Shown here: piece by piece, positions 51,831-60,888 of the stretch
Layout of the letters: every line of letters begins with the position of its first letter
Numbering within the stretch: position 1 is the stretch's first letter
Assembly: GCA_002067705.1 (NCBI GenBank)
Contig: MVRL01000088.1
Span: 58,752 to 122,751 of the forward strand
Length of the DNA: 64,000 bases
Source: Methanosaeta sp. PtaU1.Bin112
GTDB lineage: Archaea > Halobacteriota > Methanosarcinia > Methanotrichales > Methanotrichaceae
Reading direction: 5' to 3'
Made by a program: the position numbers and the translations under genes
Notes under the pieces: generated by a model
Seen by the model: the letters and a program-made list of their open reading frames with translations, nothing else
Databases searched by the model: none
Told to the model about the DNA's origin: nothing

Positions 51831-51947
51831 TTAATGGCAGCAATTATGTCCATGCTTGTGATCTTTATCATGGATGTGCTCATGGACGTGCTTCTCGCCA
51901 TTATGCTCATGTGAATGTTCATGCTTATTGTTATCATGGCAACACAT
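51831..51947 (-). CDS. 38-residue His/Cys-rich metal-binding peptide
   Basis: A tiny gene read on the - strand. The ATG (51945-51947) is preceded by GGAGGTGA six bases upstream, a near-perfect ribosome site. The product begins MCCHDNNK, ends HGHNCCH, and contains 13 His and 4 Cys in 38 residues; the middle is an alternation of His with Glu, Lys and Asp (HEHSHEH, HVHEHIH). The two ends mirror each other as CCH. Such composition is known from nickel-storing peptides like Hpn and from His-rich tails of nickel chaperones, so it probably buffers nickel or zinc in the cytoplasm. On the + strand the same bases give a meaningless His/Tyr frame. Not assigned to a known family. Confidence 0.82.
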   Translation of the reverse strand: MCCHDNNKHEHSHEHNGEKHVHEHIHDKDHKHGHNCCH

Positions 51948-52480
51948 TTGGATTCACCTCCGGTTTCTTCCGTCTATTTTAGGCTGAATGCAATATTATT
52001 CTGACTAGCTATTAAAGACTTTCTGCGGCGTATTTTCAAGAATCAAACCACGAATTTTCAAAAGCATGTAATCTATTTGTAGCAACTACGCCGATAGTCT
52101 GCATAAATCTTTAATCTCGATTAAACTATTGATATAAGATGTACTACAATAGGCGATATAATTATGAAGAATAATTAAATTACCGGGGCCATCCATACAA
52201 AACAATCTTGAGATTTTTCGAGTATATCCCGCTGGTCTATCCTCAGTTATCGGAGCAGCCGCAATTCATTTTGCTGGATTCGCCCCTCGCGCATGGTATG
52301 GCTATGATGATCAGATTGCCGGACTTTAGATGCCATAGCTGCATAAAATCTTTAATCCGTATTCTGCAAAGCAATCAGAACGATCGGATGACAGCCGATT
52401 TGCGACGGCAACCCTTATTGTAGCATCATTGATGCCGTTCCTCAGGAAAAAATTATGTGGCATCCTATTATGGCTACAGC
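51948..52480. other. 533-bp gap, no convincing gene
   Basis: AT-rich in the first half. It must contain the promoter of the His/Cys peptide gene (- strand). An 18/19-base sequence CTGCATAAA(A)TCTTTAATC occurs twice, at 52099-52116 and 52339-52357. A frame at about 52210-52329 (APRAWYGYDD region) is open but has no start or ribosome site and may be a decayed gene. Nothing else is supported. Confidence 0.4.
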
Positions 52481-52855
52481 TCAATCGATTTCCTCCAGGC
52501 CGCAAAAGCGGCAACAATGGTGCCATTTTGGCTCCACGACAACCTTTACAGGGTCCTTGATCCTGTATTGGCCCGCACTAACCTCATCGATGAGATCGAG
52601 AGCCTCTGATGCCTGCATGCTCGTCGCATTGATTCGCCCTACCTCATGCCCGTAAACGCCAAAGCGGCCTTCCGTCTTATCGATGATCACGATGGCATAT
52701 TCTGGCGAATCCTCGCTCATGCTGTCGTTCAAGTAGAGCAATTTCCTATGGAAAAAGCTGTAGCAAAGAGGCCATTTATGGTTGAACATTGCTGCTACCA
52801 GGTCCTCTTTGCTCTCGATCTCCTGGAAGGAGAAAGCACGATCCTGATGATTCAT
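52481..52855 (-). CDS. Uncharacterised 124-residue protein
   Basis: The ATG at 52855 has GAGGTG at 52861-52866 (on the - strand) with good spacing, which supports it as real. Mixed alpha/beta composition, with a charged N-terminus (FSFQEIESKEDLVAAM), a central YAIVIIDKTEGRFGVYGHEVGRI that looks like beta strands, and a C-terminal WHHCCRFCGLEEID containing His-His-Cys-Cys and C-x-x-C, a possible metal site. No family recognised. Isolated gene near the His/Cys peptide, on the same strand. Confidence 0.6.
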   Translation of the reverse strand: MNHQDRAFSFQEIESKEDLVAAMFNHKWPLCYSFFHRKLLYLNDSMSEDSPEYAIVIIDKTEGRFGVYGHEVGRINATSMQASEALDLIDEVSAGQYRIKDPVKVVVEPKWHHCCRFCGLEEID

Positions 52856-53221
52856 TTTTTCACCTCATCATATTACTCGCTTCTCTTCTTTCCCTCAAAT
52901 CCTGTTTTTTCATCTCAGCCGGAAATCTGCATCCTTCACAAGATGCGGATAATGCGGCAGGATTCTCTGCAGATCCAGTCCGGAATCCATGTGCCGAAAT
53001 ATTTGCTACTAATCCTATTATTAAACTCATAAGTTATGAAATTTTTGCATGGATTTATTCATCATGGCAATCATTTAAAAGATCTGACCTGCAAAACGTG
53101 GTGCATCTCAACCTGCCTGCCAGAGATAGGGATAAATCAAATGGATTTCAAGATGAACAATATGAGTTATATGAGTTAGGATTTGCATTCGTGAAGATGC
53201 TGATGGCGAGGGGTATCTTGT
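52856..53221. other. 366-bp gap between divergent genes
   Basis: Divergent region between the 124-residue protein (- strand) and the PC4-like gene (+ strand). T-rich near 52856-52920, with TTTAAAAG near 53074 as a TATA candidate for the + strand gene. Open frames crossing it lack ribosome sites. Nothing further seen. Confidence 0.35.
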
Positions 53222-53434
53222 ATGGCGGAGTTGGGACGGCTAAAGAAGAATGATACCACGGAGATTGTAGTACAGATGACGGAGTTTCGTGGCTCGGTTG
53301 GAATCGACATCCGCGAATATGTGACCAGTGAGAGATACACCGGCTGGTCGAAGAATGGCATCAGAATTCCCGTCGATATATGGCAGGATTTTAGAGAGAT
53401 TCTAAATCGAGCGGATCCGACCAAAAAGCAATAA
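53222..53434 (+). CDS. PC4/p15-like single-strand nucleic-acid binding protein
   Basis: 70 residues. The body ELGRLKKNDTTEIVVQMTEFRGSVGIDIREYVTSERYTGWSKNGIRIPVDIWQDFREIL matches the PC4/p15 fold: a four-strand sheet with a K-G-I-x-(L/I/V)-P motif (KNGIRIP) and a C-terminal helix. PC4 proteins bind single-stranded DNA and act in transcription or replication. Small single gene, 314 bp before aIF2-gamma. Confidence 0.8.
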   Translation: MAELGRLKKNDTTEIVVQMTEFRGSVGIDIREYVTSERYTGWSKNGIRIPVDIWQDFREILNRADPTKKQ

Positions 53435-53747
53435 GCAGCCCGAAAACACGGTCTGGATCGTGAAGGGTCAATGGAGAAGGTCGGTATCAGACCTCAAATT
53501 CTATGGCAGGTCTATCGCGAACCGTCCTGGATTAGGCACGCAGGAACGGAAGGATGCATGCTTGGAAGAGGAAGCCTTCCGCCGGGGTCTTGCAGAGAGA
53601 CCTTTCTGCGGACAGGCCTTCTAAGCAAAACCTATATGCGTTTCCTTGGCGAGGTTGACGTTAAGCTTAAAAGTCGCTTGCCAGGAAGTATTTATATAGT
53701 GATCACCATCAATTCCTGGTCATTACAATCCTTAAGGAGATTTCAAT
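53435..53747 (+). other. 313-bp gap before aIF2-gamma, partly structured
   Basis: GC-rich first part with several pairing segments (GGTCTG with CAGACC, AGACCT with AGGTCT, GGTCT with AGACC, GCAGA with TCTGC), so an RNA cannot be excluded, although no known RNA motif was found. An open frame at 53471-53779 runs across the promoter of the next gene and is rejected. The last 60 bases carry the aIF2-gamma promoter. Confidence 0.3.
53691..53699 (+). promoter_or_regulatory. TATA box of the aIF2-gamma operon
   Basis: TTTATATAG, preceded by purine-rich GGAAG as a BRE-like element. A start about 25 bp downstream gives a short leader containing AAGGAGA just before the TTG start codon. Confidence 0.65.
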
Positions 53748-55043
53748 TTGGCAAAATCCGATATCAAATCAGGGGCTAGTTCGGAACCTAAGGCCGAGGC
53801 CAAGAAGCCTGCGATGCCTAAACCGGAGGTCAACATCGGCATGGTTGGCCATGTCGATCACGGGAAAACCACCCTTGTTAAGTCACTATCCGGCGTCTGG
53901 ACCGATCAGCACAGCGAGGAAGTTAAAAGGGGCATCTCCATCCGTCTGGGGTATGCAGATGCAACCTTCCGCAAGTGCCCAAGCTGTCCAGAGCCTGACG
54001 CTTACACCGTGGATGAGCTATGCTCCCACTGCGGCAGTGAGACGCAGATATTGCGCACCGTGTCCTTCGTAGACTCCCCCGGCCACGAGACCCTCATGGC
54101 CACCATGCTATGCGGAGCTGCTATCATGGACGGAGCTGTGCTGGTCATATCCGCCAATGAGCCCTGCCCTCAGCCCCAGACCAAAGAGCACCTCATGGCC
54201 CTCAACATCACAGGAATCGATAAAATCGTGATAGTGCAGAATAAGATCGATCTCATGTCCCGTGAGCAAGTAATGGAGCACTATCGCCAGATCAAGGATT
54301 TCGTAAAGGGAACCGTGGCGGAGAATGCGCCCATTGTGCCAATTTCCGCTCAGCAGAATCTCAACGTCGATATGGTCATAGAAGCCATCGAGAAGACCAT
54401 ACCTACTCCCGTCAGGGATACCAAGAAGCCGGCTCTTCTGAAGATCGCCCGCTCCTTCGACATCAATCGGCCGGGCGCCACTCCTGAGGCCCTCAAGGGC
54501 GGAGTCATCGGCGGCACTCTCAGCCAGGGCATACTGCATGCAGGGGACAAGATCGAGATCTGTCCGGGCCGCCTGGTGGATTACGAGGGCAGGAAACAAT
54601 GGGTTCCCATCCAGACGAAGGTAGTAACGCTTCTGGCAGGCAAACAAGTTCAGGATGAGATCACTCCCGGCGGCCTGATGGGTGTGGGCACGCTGCTCGA
54701 CCCGGTCATGACTAAAAGCGATGCACTGGTCGGACAGGTGGCAGGAGAGCCCGGTAAACTTCCGCCTGCAAGAAATGCATTTACCATGAATATGCGGTTA
54801 CTGGAACGTGTCGTGGGCGTCACAGACGAGTCCAGCGTCGAGCCCATCCACTCCAGCGAACCCCTGATGCTTAATGTCGGCACAGCCACAACCGTAGGCG
54901 TCGTAACCAGCGCCCGTGAGGGCGGCATTGTTCAGGTGCAGCTCAAGAGGCCGGTATGCGCCGAGAAAGGGGAGCGTGTGGCAGTCAGCAGGCGGATCGG
55001 GGCCAGGTGGCGCCTCATCGGCGTTGGCACCATAACTGAGTAG
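53748..55043 (+). CDS. eif2g: Translation initiation factor 2 subunit gamma
   Basis: 431 residues starting at TTG (53748), 7 bp after AAGGAGA. GTPase motifs GHVDHGKTT (G1), DSPGHET (G3) and NKID (G4), plus the zinc knuckle with two CxxC (CPSCPEPD...LCSHCG) that distinguishes aIF2-gamma from EF-Tu. Carries initiator tRNA to the small ribosomal subunit. Heads the conserved archaeal cluster that continues to S27ae. A short Lys/Ala-rich N-terminal extension ([17 protein letters not shown]) precedes the G domain. Confidence 0.97.
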   Translation: MAKSDIKSGASSEPKAEAKKPAMPKPEVNIGMVGHVDHGKTTLVKSLSGVWTDQHSEEVKRGISIRLGYADATFRKCPSCPEPDAYTVDELCSHCGSETQILRTVSFVDSPGHETLMATMLCGAAIMDGAVLVISANEPCPQPQTKEHLMALNITGIDKIVIVQNKIDLMSREQVMEHYRQIKDFVKGTVAENAPIVPISAQQNLNVDMVIEAIEKTIPTPVRDTKKPALLKIARSFDINRPGATPEALKGGVIGGTLSQGILHAGDKIEICPGRLVDYEGRKQWVPIQTKVVTLLAGKQVQDEITPGGLMGVGTLLDPVMTKSDALVGQVAGEPGKLPPARNAFTMNMRLLERVVGVTDESSVEPIHSSEPLMLNVGTATTVGVVTSAREGGIVQVQLKRPVCAEKGERVAVSRRIGARWRLIGVGTITE

Positions 55044-55044
55044 C

Positions 55045-55455
55045 ATGAAGGCCGACATAGATACCAGTACCACAAAGGTCATTCTCGATACCAACGCGCT
55101 GATGGTCCCCGAGCAGTTCGGAGTGGACATCTTCGGCGAGCTTCTCCGCTTGGGTTATTCAGAGTGGCTGGTCCCGGCCTCTGTGCTGGGAGAACTCCGC
55201 TCGCTGGCAATGCATGCCGACAAAGGAAAGGATAAGATCGCCGCCCGCGTGGCGCTGGGCATGGCAGAAGGATGCAATGCAGTTGGAGAAGATGATCATA
55301 ATGCCGATCAGGCAATCATTGAGCTTGCCATGGAGACTGGAGCGGCAGTCTTTACCAATGACAAGGCTTTAAAGAAAAGGTTATTTAGTAAAGGCATCAC
55401 CGTAATATACCTGCGCCAGGGGCAATATCTAGAGGCGTCGAAGAAGGAGTACTAG
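55045..55455 (+). CDS. PIN-domain nuclease (FCF1/VapC-like)
   Basis: 136 residues. PIN-domain acidic residues: D16/N18 in VILDTNALMVP, E49 in SVLGEL, D84/D88 in DDHNADQAI and D106 in FTNDKALKKRL. Expected to be a metal-dependent RNase. In many archaea a PIN protein sits in exactly this place between aIF2-gamma and rpoE, suggesting a role in RNA processing rather than as a toxin. One base after aIF2-gamma, touching the next gene. Confidence 0.88.
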   Translation: MKADIDTSTTKVILDTNALMVPEQFGVDIFGELLRLGYSEWLVPASVLGELRSLAMHADKGKDKIAARVALGMAEGCNAVGEDDHNADQAIIELAMETGAAVFTNDKALKKRLFSKGITVIYLRQGQYLEASKKEY

Positions 55456-56031
55456 ATGTATAAGATGATGAAGCTTAAGGGTGTGGCCAAGATAGAACCT
55501 GATCATCTGGGTGATCCCCTCGAAGCGGCAGTGAATAAGTCACTGCGCGAAAAATATGAGGCAGTAGTTGATAAGTCGCTGGGAACCATCGTGGCCGTGC
55601 TCGGAGCAGATGACATTGGAGAGGGTCACATCCTGGCGGGAGATGGATCTATTTACTACGAAGTCAATTTTGATGCCCTCGTCTTTAAGCCCGAGATGCA
55701 GGAGATAATCGAAGGCGAGGTTGTGGAGATTGTCAAATTCGGAGCTTTTCTCTCATTAGGACCATTCGACGGCCTTCTGCATGTCAGCCAGATCACCAAT
55801 GAGTATATATCTTATGATGAAAAGAACGCGCGGCTGGTCAGCAAAGAGTCGAGCAAGTCCTTAGGTGAAGGAGATCGGGTTCGAGCCAGAGTTATTGCCG
55901 TAAGCCTGAACGAAAAAGAGCCTCGTGAGAGCAAGATTGGCCTGACCATGAGGCAGACTGGCCTGGGAAGGCAGGAGTGGCTGGAAGGCAATGACGGTGA
56001 TAAAGAGACAAATGAGGCAGAGGCGAAATGA
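55456..56031 (+). CDS. rpo7: DNA-directed RNA polymerase subunit Rpo7 (E')
   Basis: 191 residues. N-terminal tip domain (MYKMMKLKGVAKIEPDHLGDPLEAAVNKSLREKYE is the family start) and an S1 RNA-binding domain at about 82-170 (GEVVEIVKFGAFLSLGPFDGLLHVSQI). Forms the polymerase stalk with Rpo4. Begins directly after the PIN gene stop and overlaps the Spt4 gene by 4 bp. The C-terminal tail is acidic. Confidence 0.96.
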   Translation: MYKMMKLKGVAKIEPDHLGDPLEAAVNKSLREKYEAVVDKSLGTIVAVLGADDIGEGHILAGDGSIYYEVNFDALVFKPEMQEIIEGEVVEIVKFGAFLSLGPFDGLLHVSQITNEYISYDEKNARLVSKESSKSLGEGDRVRARVIAVSLNEKEPRESKIGLTMRQTGLGRQEWLEGNDGDKETNEAEAK

Positions 56032-56213
56032 CAGAACAGGCATGCAGGGAATGTCGTCGAATTGTAGAGGGACAAATCTGTCCCATCTGTAATTCCGCCC
56101 TGCTGAGCAAAGACTGGAGCGGTTATGTTGTTATCATCGATCCCAAGGATTCGCTCCTCGCGAAAAAGCTGGAGATTAACCTTCCCGGCCGGTATGCCCT
56201 AAAGGTGCGTTAG
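56028..56213 (+). CDS. spt4: Transcription elongation factor Spt4
   Basis: 61 residues, complete. Zinc-binding CxxC pair (ACRECRRI, ICPICNS), then SKDWSGYVVIIDPKDSLLAKKLEINLPGRYALKVR, the standard archaeal Spt4 (RpoE'') sequence. Works with Spt5 as a processivity factor. 4-bp overlap with rpo7. Confidence 0.96.
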   Translation: MTEQACRECRRIVEGQICPICNSALLSKDWSGYVVIIDPKDSLLAKKLEINLPGRYALKVR

Positions 56214-56215
56214 AG

Positions 56216-56746
56216 TTGCGTCTTCTAGTTCTCCCAGATGAACTGCGCAATTATCTGAAGGAGCCATTGGGCAGGCTGTTTCGAGGAGACGGCCTGGAGT
56301 GCGTAACGGCCATGGAAAAGGAGCTTATTTCTGCCAAGAAAGTGATAGCAGTCGGAGATATGACTGCCTTCTATCTCTTGAAGGCAAATATCGTGCCGGA
56401 TCTGCTGGTCGTGGACAATAAGACCAAGAGGATGCCGGTTTCCGATCACGTGGTAGATACGCTGGGCCACCAAATCTATAGAACGGTATGGGTAAAAAAC
56501 CCGGCGGCAACTATCAGCAAAGATCTTATAGACCTGATCCAGCAATCTCTGCAGGGCACCGAGCATGTAAAGATTATAGTAGAGGGCGAAGAGGATCTGG
56601 CAACGCTTCCAGCCATCCTTTATGCGCCTTTTGGCTCCGTGGTTGTCTACGGCCAGCCAAATGAAGGAAGCGTTCTGGTTGACGTTACTCCGGAAAAGAA
56701 GCTGCATATTGAAGAATTTATGAAACAAATGATTGTGGAGGAATGA
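56216..56746 (+). CDS. GTP-dependent dephospho-CoA kinase
   Basis: 176 residues starting with TTG at 56216, 2 bp after Spt4. Family features: LVLPDELRNYLKEPLGRLFRG at the start, VGDMTAFYLLKANIVPDLLVVDNKTKR and the central VKNPAATIS, VEGEEDLATLPAILYAPFGSVVVYGQPNEG. This DUF359 family performs the last step of coenzyme A synthesis in archaea with GTP. Overlaps S24e by 4 bp. Confidence 0.93.
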   Translation: MRLLVLPDELRNYLKEPLGRLFRGDGLECVTAMEKELISAKKVIAVGDMTAFYLLKANIVPDLLVVDNKTKRMPVSDHVVDTLGHQIYRTVWVKNPAATISKDLIDLIQQSLQGTEHVKIIVEGEEDLATLPAILYAPFGSVVVYGQPNEGSVLVDVTPEKKLHIEEFMKQMIVEE

Positions 56747-57057
56747 AGTTGGATATTCAGGTAATAGAAGAGAAGAACAACACCGTCTTGAACCGGCGAG
56801 AGCTTGTTTTCAAGGTTATTTTCGATGAGGCGACGCCTTCCAGAAAGAGCATCGTCGAGAGGCTGGCGGCAACCCAGAACTCCAAGGTCGGCCTGGTCTA
56901 CGTCGATAACCTGAAGACGGAATTTGGAAAGCGCGAGACAGTCGGATATGCCAAGATCTATGAGACCGCCGAAAGGGCCAAAGAGATAGAGAGAGCACAT
57001 ATTGTTGAGCGCAATACTTTCGCCAAGCCACAAGAAGCCAAGACGGAGGCAAGCTAA
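56743..57057 (+). CDS. rps24e: 30S ribosomal protein S24e
   Basis: 104 residues. Typical start MKLDIQVIEEKNNTVLNRRELVFKVIFDEATPSRKSIVERLAA and the VYVDNLKTEFGKRETVGYAKIYE core. Part of the small ribosomal subunit. Stop directly followed by the S27ae ATG. Confidence 0.97.
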   Translation: MKLDIQVIEEKNNTVLNRRELVFKVIFDEATPSRKSIVERLAATQNSKVGLVYVDNLKTEFGKRETVGYAKIYETAERAKEIERAHIVERNTFAKPQEAKTEAS

Positions 57058-57243
57058 ATGGCTGCAAAAAAGGGTGCCAAGAAAGGCGCTGCTAATGGAC
57101 CCTCCAGATTCTATGAGTTATCAGGAGACGCCATCAAGTCCAAGAGGGCAGTCTGCCCCAGGTGTGGTAACGGCGTATTCCTCGCCAGCCATGCCGATCG
57201 GCAGAGCTGCGGCAAGTGCGGATACACCGAGTTCAAGAAATAG
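57058..57243 (+). CDS. rps27ae: 30S ribosomal protein S27ae
   Basis: 61 residues. Basic N-terminus ([15 protein letters not shown]) then the C4 zinc ribbon [29 protein letters not shown]. Last gene of the conserved block. In many archaea the Kae1/Bud32 gene follows; here a stomatin comes instead. Confidence 0.97.
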   Translation: MAAKKGAKKGAANGPSRFYELSGDAIKSKRAVCPRCGNGVFLASHADRQSCGKCGYTEFKK

Positions 57244-57359
57244 ACTCAACGGGTCTTCCGGACCATATTTTTGGACCGGACTTTACTATTTTAGCTGCAC
57301 TGTTGTTGCCATTGGGTACTTATTTAAGACAAGAGCACAATTATAATCTCGGTGTTTAT

Positions 57360-58217
57360 TTGGCTGAAATTGGTCTATCCACTCCGATTACGCTCTTGAT
57401 AGCGTTTATTATCCTATCGCAGGCGATAAAGATCGTTCGTGAGTATGAACGAGTGGTTATATTTCGTTTGGGGCGCTTTTCCGGAGTGAAAGGCCCCGGC
57501 ATATTCTTCATCATCCCTATCATCGATCGCGTCATTCTGCTCGACCTGAGGGTCTTTACCATCGATGTAGCCAAGCAGGTGGTCATTACCAGGGACAATG
57601 TGAGCGTAGAGGTGGATGCGGTCATCTACTACCGGGTTGTCGACCCGTCCCGGGCCGTCATACAGGTGGAAAATTATAAGCTGGCCACATCCTTGCTTGC
57701 CCAGACCACCCTGCGGGATGTTCTGGGACAGATTGAGCTGGATGATCTGCTCTCCAAGCGCGATGAGCTGAACAAGAAGCTGCAATCGATCCTCGACCAG
57801 CATACCGATCCCTGGGGCATCAAAGTCACTGCCGTCACCCTAAGAGACGTATCTCTGCCCGAGTCCATGAGACGAGCGATTGCCAAGCAGGCAGAGTCGG
57901 AAAGGGAGAAGAGGTCGCGCATAATCCTGGCGGACGGCGAATTCCAGGCCTCCAAGACCATGACGGATGCCGCCCGGCTCTATGAAGAGGTGCCTGCCGC
58001 CCTCAAGCTGAGGGAGCTGCAGACCCTGGTCGATATCGCCAGAGAGAAGACGCTCATAGTGGTCACGCCCAGCGGCGACGCGGCTACCGGCTCTATGGTG
58101 GGAATGACATCAGCCCTTAACCGGGAGCTATCCGAGAGAGAGGCAACCCGGAAGGACGAGGCAAAGAAAGAGGCACTGAAAGAAGCGAGTATCGAGGCTG
58201 CAAGAGCCAGGAGATGA
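57360..58217 (+). CDS. Stomatin/slipin-type SPFH-domain protein
   Basis: Start taken as TTG 57360, because a TATA-like TTATTTAA at 57320-57327 lies just upstream and the product then begins with a membrane segment (AEIGLSTPITLLIAFIILSQAI); a GTG at 57216 would place the start inside S27ae. 285 residues. SPFH domain from VREYERVVIFRLGRFSGVKGPG, coiled-coil-like Ala/Glu/Arg part (MRRAIAKQAESEREKRSRIILADGEFQASK), and a Lys/Glu-rich tail. It is paired with an NfeD protease 4 bp downstream, a classical association. Similar to the slipin at 27615. Confidence 0.88.
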   Translation: MAEIGLSTPITLLIAFIILSQAIKIVREYERVVIFRLGRFSGVKGPGIFFIIPIIDRVILLDLRVFTIDVAKQVVITRDNVSVEVDAVIYYRVVDPSRAVIQVENYKLATSLLAQTTLRDVLGQIELDDLLSKRDELNKKLQSILDQHTDPWGIKVTAVTLRDVSLPESMRRAIAKQAESEREKRSRIILADGEFQASKTMTDAARLYEEVPAALKLRELQTLVDIAREKTLIVVTPSGDAATGSMVGMTSALNRELSEREATRKDEAKKEALKEASIEAARARR

Positions 58218-58221
58218 AGGA

Positions 58222-59604
58222 ATGGGAAAGACCCGGTCCAGCCCGGCGATTGTAAGGAGAATGGTCCGGCTCTCTTTGCCCAGGAAGCGGAGTGTGGCCA
58301 CCCACATTCTTGCATTCTATCTCCTATTGCTCCTGCTACTACTATTTCCGGCCCTTCCTGCGGTCCATGCCTCTTCCGGAGACATCCTGGCGGTAGATCT
58401 GCAGGGCCCAATCACCCCGGCCAGCGATGATATCGTTGCCGCAGCCTTGCAGGAGGCAGAGGCAGGTGGCTTTCAAGCGATCATGCTCTTGCTGGATACT
58501 CCCGGCGGCGGCCTTACCGAGACCTACGAGATGCTCCGGCGGATGGAAGAGACTGAAGTCCCGGTGATAGCTTACGTCTATCCTTCCGGCGCAGCTGCCT
58601 GGTCAGCAGGGACTCTCATCCTGATGGGGTCAGATGTAGCGGCAATGGCCCCGCACTGCATCATAGGCTCTGCCCAGCCGGTGCGCCTTTCGGCATTGGG
58701 CGAAACCGAGCCCATCAACGACAGCAAGACCACAAATGCCATAGTCGCTCTGATCGAGGAGAAGGCAAAGGCCCACGGAAGAAATGCAACCGCGGCAAGG
58801 CAGTTTGTTCTTTCAAACCTCAACCTGAATGCCGAGCAGGCCAGAGACTATGGAGTGATAGAGCAGATCGCACCGTCCCCTGAGGTCCTGGCCAATCAGA
58901 TCAACGGCAGTCGTGTCAAGAATGCCACCCTGCTCACTGAGGCAGCTTCCGTTCAGATTTTTCAGCCACCCATAAACCTGCATCTACTGAAGCTTCTCTC
59001 CGATCCGACGCTGGCCGGCCTGCTCATGCTGGTAGGCCTTTATGCCCTGGTCTTCGGCCTGTCCAGCCCGGGAATTGGATCTGAAGCACTGGGCGTAGTT
59101 GCCCTGGCTCTGGGGCTGATTGGAATGGGCTACAGCGTGAATGCGGGTGCGGTTTTTCTCCTGCTGATCGGTCTGGGCCTGATCCTGGCAGAGCTGCACA
59201 GCCATTCCTTTGGAGCCTTAGCGGCAGCCGGGCTGACATGTGTGATCGTGGGCAGCATCCTTCTTATTCCCACCAGCTTCCCCCAGTGGTATGTGCCGGG
59301 CAGCTACCAGAGATCCATGGCCCTGACCATTATCCTTCCTTCACTTATTTTAGGCGCATTCCTGGCCTTTGCAATATACAAAGTAGCAAAAGCCCGTTTT
59401 GCTCCGCCTGTTCTGGGCCATATCATTGCAGAGAAGGCAGTGGCCATCGACAGGCTGGATCCGCAAGGCTACGTCCTATTTCAGGGAGAGTACTGGGTGG
59501 CAGAAGCAGAGAATCCAGTAGAAAAAGGGCAGACCGTGGTGATCACTGACAAAGACGGTTCCAGATTAAAGGTGAAACACGCTGGGCCCTTAAATAAATC
59601 ATAA
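58222..59604 (+). CDS. NfeD-type membrane serine protease
   Basis: 460 residues. A hydrophobic leader (ILAFYLLLLLLLLFPALPAVHA), a ClpP-like protease domain (LLLDTPGGGLTETYEMLRRMEE, then VYPSGAAAWSAGTLILMGSDVAAMAP with the catalytic Ser in SGAAAWSAG, and Lys in EKAKAHGR), four to five membrane segments and a C-terminal OB-like NfeD domain (AVAIDRLDPQGYVLFQGEYWVAEAENPVEKGQTVVITDKDGSRLKV). The family cleaves hydrophobic parts of stomatin partners; the stomatin gene is immediately upstream. Confidence 0.94.
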   Translation: MGKTRSSPAIVRRMVRLSLPRKRSVATHILAFYLLLLLLLLFPALPAVHASSGDILAVDLQGPITPASDDIVAAALQEAEAGGFQAIMLLLDTPGGGLTETYEMLRRMEETEVPVIAYVYPSGAAAWSAGTLILMGSDVAAMAPHCIIGSAQPVRLSALGETEPINDSKTTNAIVALIEEKAKAHGRNATAARQFVLSNLNLNAEQARDYGVIEQIAPSPEVLANQINGSRVKNATLLTEAASVQIFQPPINLHLLKLLSDPTLAGLLMLVGLYALVFGLSSPGIGSEALGVVALALGLIGMGYSVNAGAVFLLLIGLGLILAELHSHSFGALAAAGLTCVIVGSILLIPTSFPQWYVPGSYQRSMALTIILPSLILGAFLAFAIYKVAKARFAPPVLGHIIAEKAVAIDRLDPQGYVLFQGEYWVAEAENPVEKGQTVVITDKDGSRLKVKHAGPLNKS

Positions 59605-59622
59605 TCAATATCGAGGTAGCAG

Positions 59623-60888
59623 ATGATGCTAATGATCAGGTCCCTCATAATAGCGACAATTATCACGCTATTGGCAGCAAATTGCGTCAGTGCCAGTATG
59701 GTTAGACTGGCCTATGATGACCGCAGCATTGAAGATGCTGCATGGATCGATGGACAGAGGGGGCACGGCGTAATCTTCACTGCCCCAGCCGATAATTGGA
59801 GCCTATCTCAGGTGGCCATTTTGGGAAAGCTGGTGGAATCCTCCCCATCAGAGATATTCGTGATTGAGGTTTGGGATCAGAATCTATCCCTCCTTTGCAG
59901 GACGACCGACAAAGCCAGCTCCTATTTCAATGACAATCTCTCCTGGTCGATAATCGACCTGCCCGATGTCCGGGTATCCGATAATTTTCTCATCTCCTTC
60001 TTCGAGTTCGCTGGGGTGTGGCAAGGAGTTGACAAGTCCCCCTCATCCGGCAGATCAATTCTGGTCTCCAGAAATCCCAACAGAATATTGAATTGGAGCA
60101 TGCAAAATAGCGCCCAGAACCAGACCAATTGGATGATTCAGGCTATCGGACACTCTCCTGGGCCAGAGATATCCATTGCAGTTGTATCCGATACGGCGAG
60201 CGAAAAGAATCCTGCAAAGGTAAAGGCAATGGTCACCGATCCAGACGGCAATCTCAAAGGTGTAACGGAGTACATTGTAGATAATAGGACTAGAGAGATC
60301 GTCTGGTCACAGACAGTGCAGATGGAGGGCAGCAGCGGTGAGGCGGAGTTCTCCTGGCCAGGGACCATTTTCAGAATCTCGGCAAACGGTCAGGATAAGG
60401 GAAAAATATATGCAATCAATAACCAGGCACAAGTGCCGAATTTGGGCCGTCTGCTCGCCTACTCGGCCCCATGCATCATTGAGCTGAATGAAAGTGAAAA
60501 TGTCAGTGCTCAAGCATATTTTGGAGAGGATGGACTGTTCAATGCATTGATAGATTCGCGCGGGATTGCTCATTACATCTCCCCGGAGATACTGAGCATT
60601 ACAGTTCCAGAAAGAGATTACGAAGAGTTCGCTAAGAATAATATTACTGTAATCAAAGACAAGAGCAAGATCGAGTTTATCAATGCGAAGGTTCCAGCCA
60701 GACAAGATGAGCAAGCATCTGAGAAAGTTGGGCCGATAGTGCTCTCAGGAACGCCGTCTTCCCATTACGAACTTCAATTGCTGAGATCGAATGCTGACAT
60801 TGGCGAATATAATGCCATTGTAAAAGTTGAAGATATGGCGTCCAATGTATTGAGCTACATTGCGGGGAAAACAATCACGGTGAAGTGA
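59623..60888 (+). CDS. Secreted protein of unknown function
   Basis: 421 residues. Signal peptide MIRSLIIATIITLLAANCVSA. The first ~150 residues look like a beta-sandwich carbohydrate- or ligand-binding domain (LAYDDRSIEDAAWIDGQRGHGVIFTAPADNWSLSQVAILGK, IEVWDQNLSLLCRTT), the middle has bacterial-Ig-like strands (KVKAMVTDPDGNLKGVTEYIVDN). No cohesin or dockerin motif found. Many N-x-S/T sites (NWS, NLS, NES) would allow N-glycosylation at the cell surface. Not recognised further. Confidence 0.75.
   Translation: MMLMIRSLIIATIITLLAANCVSASMVRLAYDDRSIEDAAWIDGQRGHGVIFTAPADNWSLSQVAILGKLVESSPSEIFVIEVWDQNLSLLCRTTDKASSYFNDNLSWSIIDLPDVRVSDNFLISFFEFAGVWQGVDKSPSSGRSILVSRNPNRILNWSMQNSAQNQTNWMIQAIGHSPGPEISIAVVSDTASEKNPAKVKAMVTDPDGNLKGVTEYIVDNRTREIVWSQTVQMEGSSGEAEFSWPGTIFRISANGQDKGKIYAINNQAQVPNLGRLLAYSAPCIIELNESENVSAQAYFGEDGLFNALIDSRGIAHYISPEILSITVPERDYEEFAKNNITVIKDKSKIEFINAKVPARQDEQASEKVGPIVLSGTPSSHYELQLLRSNADIGEYNAIVKVEDMASNVLSYIAGKTITVK

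Noticed and set aside
51770..51982. + strand frame rich in His and Tyr
   Set aside because: It is the complement of the His/Cys-peptide gene on the - strand, which has the ribosome site and the sensible composition.
53435..53690. SRP or RNase P RNA in the gap before aIF2-gamma
   Set aside because: A CGGAAGGATGC stretch faintly recalls SRP helix 8, but the other conserved elements and closing helices are missing.
53471..53779. 102-codon frame upstream of aIF2-gamma
   Set aside because: It runs through the TATA box and ribosome site of aIF2-gamma and into that gene, with no ribosome site or conserved look of its own.
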